A DNA stretch of 64,000 nt from assembly GCA_021773565.1 (NCBI GenBank), contig JAJFJZ010000025.1, positions 62,001 through 126,000 of the forward strand, in the 5' to 3' direction. The position numbers and the translations under genes are program-made. Origin of the DNA: Gammaproteobacteria bacterium (GTDB taxonomy: Bacteria; Pseudomonadota; Gammaproteobacteria; Pseudomonadales; Azotimanducaceae). Shown in pieces: positions 61,472 to 64,000 of the stretch (the first letter of the stretch is position 1; each line of letters begins with the position of its first letter). The notes under the pieces were generated by a model, which searched no databases, was not told where the DNA came from, and saw only the letters and a program-made list of their open reading frames with translations.

Positions 61472-62239
61472 CTATTTACGTACCCGTTGAACAAATTGCG
61501 GAACAGCTTGCATACCCTGGGCCCTCAGCTCCGCGGTTGGAAAAGGCAGATGGCTTCCTGCGTCAATATCTGCATACAGTTCATCACTGCTGGTATATTT
61601 TGCAAGCACCTCTAATGAGCGCAAGGTAGGATCTATCAACGCCCATTCATTTTTTCCAAAGCGTGCCAGTGCTTCCCTGGGCGAAACCCATTCTGCACTT
61701 ACCACTTCTTTTTCATCGTGCGTTACAGACTGGTTCTCGGGCATGTCACAAACAAAAAACCGGGCATCATATCTTCTGGGGGCTGATGCAGGCGTTATCC
61801 AATGAGAAAAATATCGCAGCGCATTACCTGCCAGGGTGAGTGTATGTCTATCGCAAAATTCGCCCAATAGCAGGCTGCCCTCCCGGAGATCAGCTGCCTT
61901 GTCCAGAGACTCGGGGTTGTTCACCAGTTCCATCGCCGTGTGATCCGAGTAAGCCAGTAGTACATTGGCCTCCTCAAAACTCTCCCGGATAGCGGTTACC
62001 CAATATGCAAGCCCACCCGAGGCAAGATTAAGCTGACGGCTGGCTTCGGCATCGGTCAATCCGTGACAAATCTCCTCCAGCTGGTGATCCTGATCATCAA
62101 CCTTACCGCCAGGGAATACATGAACACCGGGAAAATCCTGAGTTCCCGGCCGCTCTGTCATATACACTTCGATATCGGTGTCTGTATTACGCACAAGAAT
62201 AAGCGTCGCCGCCTGCCGAAACCCTGTGTTACTTTTCAT
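61472..62239 (-). CDS. NUDIX hydrolase, NUDT19-like
   Basis: 255 residues. A split Nudix box is visible: FPGGKVDDQDHQLEE with a long insertion and then AIRESFEEANVLLAY (RE-x-x-EE-x-N), with the final glycine changed to Asn. The insertion between strands and the box and the size fit the NUDT7/NUDT19 acyl-CoA diphosphatase group, which cleaves CoA derivatives. Being next to acyl-CoA dehydrogenases fits this role; it is inference. Confidence 0.82.
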   Translation of the reverse strand: MKSNTGFRQAATLILVRNTDTDIEVYMTERPGTQDFPGVHVFPGGKVDDQDHQLEEICHGLTDAEASRQLNLASGGLAYWVTAIRESFEEANVLLAYSDHTAMELVNNPESLDKAADLREGSLLLGEFCDRHTLTLAGNALRYFSHWITPASAPRRYDARFFVCDMPENQSVTHDEKEVVSAEWVSPREALARFGKNEWALIDPTLRSLEVLAKYTSSDELYADIDAGSHLPFPTAELRAQGMQAVPQFVQRVRK

Positions 62240-62291
62240 ATCGCTCCATCTGGATAATAATCAACGATCACATCAACAAGAGCAATAATAT

Positions 62292-63419
62292 ATGCCCGGA
62301 TTGTTACCCGATATAGACCCCGATGGCCTACTGGAGTACTCGGTCGTATTTACCGACCGCTCGCTTAACCACATGTCCCGGTCTTTTCAGGCGGTAATGA
62401 ATGAAATTTCGTCGACCCTGAAGGAAGTCTACACAGCGCAGGCTGTCATCGTGGTACCAGGAGGAGGCACCTATGGTATGGAAGCAGTTGCCCGCCAGTT
62501 TGCGACCAACAAAAAATGTCTGGTCATTCGCAATGGTTTCTTCAGCTTCCGCTGGAGCCAGATATTCGAAATGGGTGATATTCCTGCCCAAAGCACGGTG
62601 TTGAAAGCCCAGGCTTCAGGTGAAGCTCACCAATCCCCATTTGCACCGGCAAGCCTTGACATCGTATGTGACACCATCCGCAAGGAAAAACCGGATATGG
62701 TTTTTGCGCCCCATGTTGAGACGGCTTCAGGAATTTTGTTACCGGATGATTATATAAAGGCCGTAACTGAGGCCGTACATTCAGTGGGTGGATTGTTTGT
62801 TCTCGATTGCATCGCATCAGGAGCCCTGTGGGTAGACATGCAGGACACCGGTGTGGACATCCTGATAAGCGCACCACAAAAAGGCTGGAGCGCCTCACCT
62901 TGCTCAGCACTGGTTATGTTAAATTCTGACGCACTGGAACGTATGACCACTACAAAGAGCACCAGCTTTGCCTGTGACCTGGGTAAATGGCTACAAATTA
63001 TGCAGGCCTACGAGGGTGGCGGTTTTGCTTATCACGCAACAATGCCAACGGATGCACTGGTTAAATTCAGTAAAGCCATGCAGGAAACAAAAGCACTGGG
63101 GTTTGGCGTAGTTCGGGACAAACAACAGGAACTTGGCAGTCGCGTGCGAGGCTTGCTCGGCCAACTCGGTTACCCCAGTGTTGCAGCACAAGGCTTTGAA
63201 GCCCCCGGAGTGGTTGTGAGTTTTACGGATGACCCGGATATCCAGTCGGGCAAAAAGTTTTTGAGTAGGGGTCTGCAGATTGCAGCAGGAGTGCCTTTAA
63301 TGTGTGATGAGGGGACAGATTTCAGGACCTTTCGACTCGGGCTTTTTGGTTTGGACAAACTTAACAATGTCGACCGCAGCGTTGAAACACTGGAACGGGC
63401 TTTAACGCAAATTGACTAA
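62292..63419 (+). CDS. Class V aminotransferase (alanine-glyoxylate type)
   Basis: 375 residues of the class V PLP fold. The PLP lysine lies in LISAPQKGWSASP near residue 198, with LDCIASGALWVDMQDTGVDI upstream containing the Asp that contacts the pyridine nitrogen, and VPGGGTYGMEAVARQFA near the start that binds phosphate. Related to alanine-glyoxylate/serine-pyruvate aminotransferases, though the substrate cannot be read. It is divergent from the NUDIX gene with only 52 bases between. No strong ribosome site is visible upstream. Confidence 0.87.
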   Translation: MPGLLPDIDPDGLLEYSVVFTDRSLNHMSRSFQAVMNEISSTLKEVYTAQAVIVVPGGGTYGMEAVARQFATNKKCLVIRNGFFSFRWSQIFEMGDIPAQSTVLKAQASGEAHQSPFAPASLDIVCDTIRKEKPDMVFAPHVETASGILLPDDYIKAVTEAVHSVGGLFVLDCIASGALWVDMQDTGVDILISAPQKGWSASPCSALVMLNSDALERMTTTKSTSFACDLGKWLQIMQAYEGGGFAYHATMPTDALVKFSKAMQETKALGFGVVRDKQQELGSRVRGLLGQLGYPSVAAQGFEAPGVVVSFTDDPDIQSGKKFLSRGLQIAAGVPLMCDEGTDFRTFRLGLFGLDKLNNVDRSVETLERALTQID

Positions 63420-63430
63420 CCACAGCCTCC

Positions 63431-64000
63431 CTAGCGCCACATATGCGTACCACCACACACCGTCATGGCCTGACCGGTAACATAAGCGCTGGCATTAGAC
63501 GCCAGGAATACAGCAATACCCTTGAAGTCTTCAGCTTCACCTAACCTGCGCAGGGGCGTATCTTCGTTCGCGCGCTTTAATGCCTCGGGATTATCCCAAA
63601 GTGCCTGGGCGAAATCCGTTTTTACCAGGCCCGGACAAATGGCGTTAACGCGCACACCTTTGGGCCCCCACTCGCCAGCAAGGTTTCTGACCAGGCCAAG
63701 ATCTGCCAGTTTTGAAATTCCATAAACACCAAGCACAGGCGAAGGGCCAAAGGCACCAACACTTGAGGTTATCATGATGGAACCGGCACCCTTCTCGATC
63801 ATATCCGGGGCTACCATCTGGCATATCCAGTGATTGGATTTAACATTGCTTGCCATAATCTTGTCGAAAGCGGAATCCGGTATATCGCTCATTGGTCCGT
63901 AGTACGGATTGATACCGGCATTGCAAACCAGAATATCAATGCTTCCAAGTTGGTCGTGCGTATCATCTACCAGCTTTTGCAACTGCTCTTTGTAGCCAAT
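63431..64000 (-). CDS. SDR-family oxidoreductase, C-terminal part (5' end outside window)
   Basis: The frame is open to the right edge; about 190 residues are visible. The NNAG-type motif is ILVCNAGINPYYG, followed by IMITSSVGAF (catalytic Ser region), VYGISKLADLGLVRNLA (Y-x-x-x-K) and RVNAICPGLVKTDFA, as in short-chain dehydrogenases that make 3-oxoacyl or alcohol/ketone interconversions. The glycine-rich NAD(P)-binding loop lies outside. It ends 11 bases from the aminotransferase stop. Confidence 0.9.
   Translation of the reverse strand: MGYKEQLQKLVDDTHDQLGSIDILVCNAGINPYYGPMSDIPDSAFDKIMASNVKSNHWICQMVAPDMIEKGAGSIMITSSVGAFGPSPVLGVYGISKLADLGLVRNLAGEWGPKGVRVNAICPGLVKTDFAQALWDNPEALKRANEDTPLRRLGEAEDFKGIAVFLASNASAYVTGQAMTVCGGTHMWR

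Noticed and set aside
60686-61615. A 309-codon plus-strand ORF
   Set aside because: It lies antisense to an acyl-CoA dehydrogenase with clear motifs, is Ser/Pro-rich in the way of shadow frames and shows no domain pattern.
1-64000. tRNA, rRNA, riboswitch and intact insertion sequences
   Set aside because: Reading both strands I saw no cloverleaf-like or rRNA-like sequence and no transposase; a covariance-model search would be needed to exclude small RNAs.

Overview
The window is dense bacterial DNA: about 63 protein genes, very short gaps, many 1-11 bp overlaps, no rRNA, tRNA or CRISPR seen. Gene content points to a marine, oil/lipid- and amino-acid-using heterotrophic gammaproteobacterium: a complete proteobacterial dedicated sortase (PDS) cluster, several acyl-CoA dehydrogenases, a TAXI-type TRAP transporter, an alkylsulfatase and a PA0069-type radical SAM gene behind a gammaproteobacterial-type LexA box. 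The exact genus cannot be fixed from what is visible; this placement is inference.

Layout. 0-9.6 kb: a run of small metabolic and unknown genes (AAA_28 ATPase end, TauD-type dioxygenase, VOC protein, FAD oxidase, two GNATs, two paralogous membrane-anchored proteins, cyclase, DUF6265, intradiol dioxygenase, SRPBCC, HXXEE protein, beta carbonic anhydrase). 9.6-13.9 kb: an MMPL/RND exporter divergent from a redoxin-cytochrome-copper monooxygenase fusion. 13.9-20.5 kb: the PDS system: histidine kinase and response regulator on the minus strand, divergent from an OmpA-type protein, a VIT/VWA surface protein with a C-terminal sorting signal, and its sortase. 20.5-24.6 kb: permease, AhpD-like protein and a translationally coupled run of small proteins including a DUF167 protein fused to a broken P-loop kinase. 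24.6-30.6 kb: D-aminoacylase-type amidohydrolase, exported RidA, TAXI binding protein and fused TRAP permease, probably one uptake-and-use pathway. 30.6-41.3 kb: pectinacetylesterase-like protein, alkylsulfatase, GST, a QueF-like protein lacking the usual nucleophilic cysteine, and a fatty-acid/acyl-CoA block (two ACADs, a phosphotransferase-DUF6285 protein, enoyl-CoA hydratase, aldehyde dehydrogenase).

42.5-50.4 kb is a heavy-metal efflux module (ArsR/SmtB sensor with its palindrome, truncated CDF-like exporter, His/Cys-rich periplasmic protein, CzcC-B-A, PII-like protein) with different base usage from its neighbours and a decayed tyrosine recombinase at its right edge; it looks like an acquired island. 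50.6-52.1 kb holds a TetR regulator divergent from a membrane protein across a perfect palindrome, and a small unknown gene. 52.2-64 kb: NHL-repeat lyase-like protein, DHH protein followed by a four-copy 17-bp tandem repeat, PLP dehydratase, M20 amidohydrolase, saccharopine-dehydrogenase-like protein, a LexA-box-preceded PA0069-type radical SAM protein, two coupled ACADs, a NUDT19-like NUDIX, a class V aminotransferase and the end of an SDR.

No wholly unknown multi-gene system was evident. The items most worth follow-up are the metal island with its PII-like protein, the PDS cluster, the cysteine-less QueF homologue, the DUF167/P-loop fusion and the two LexA-like sites.
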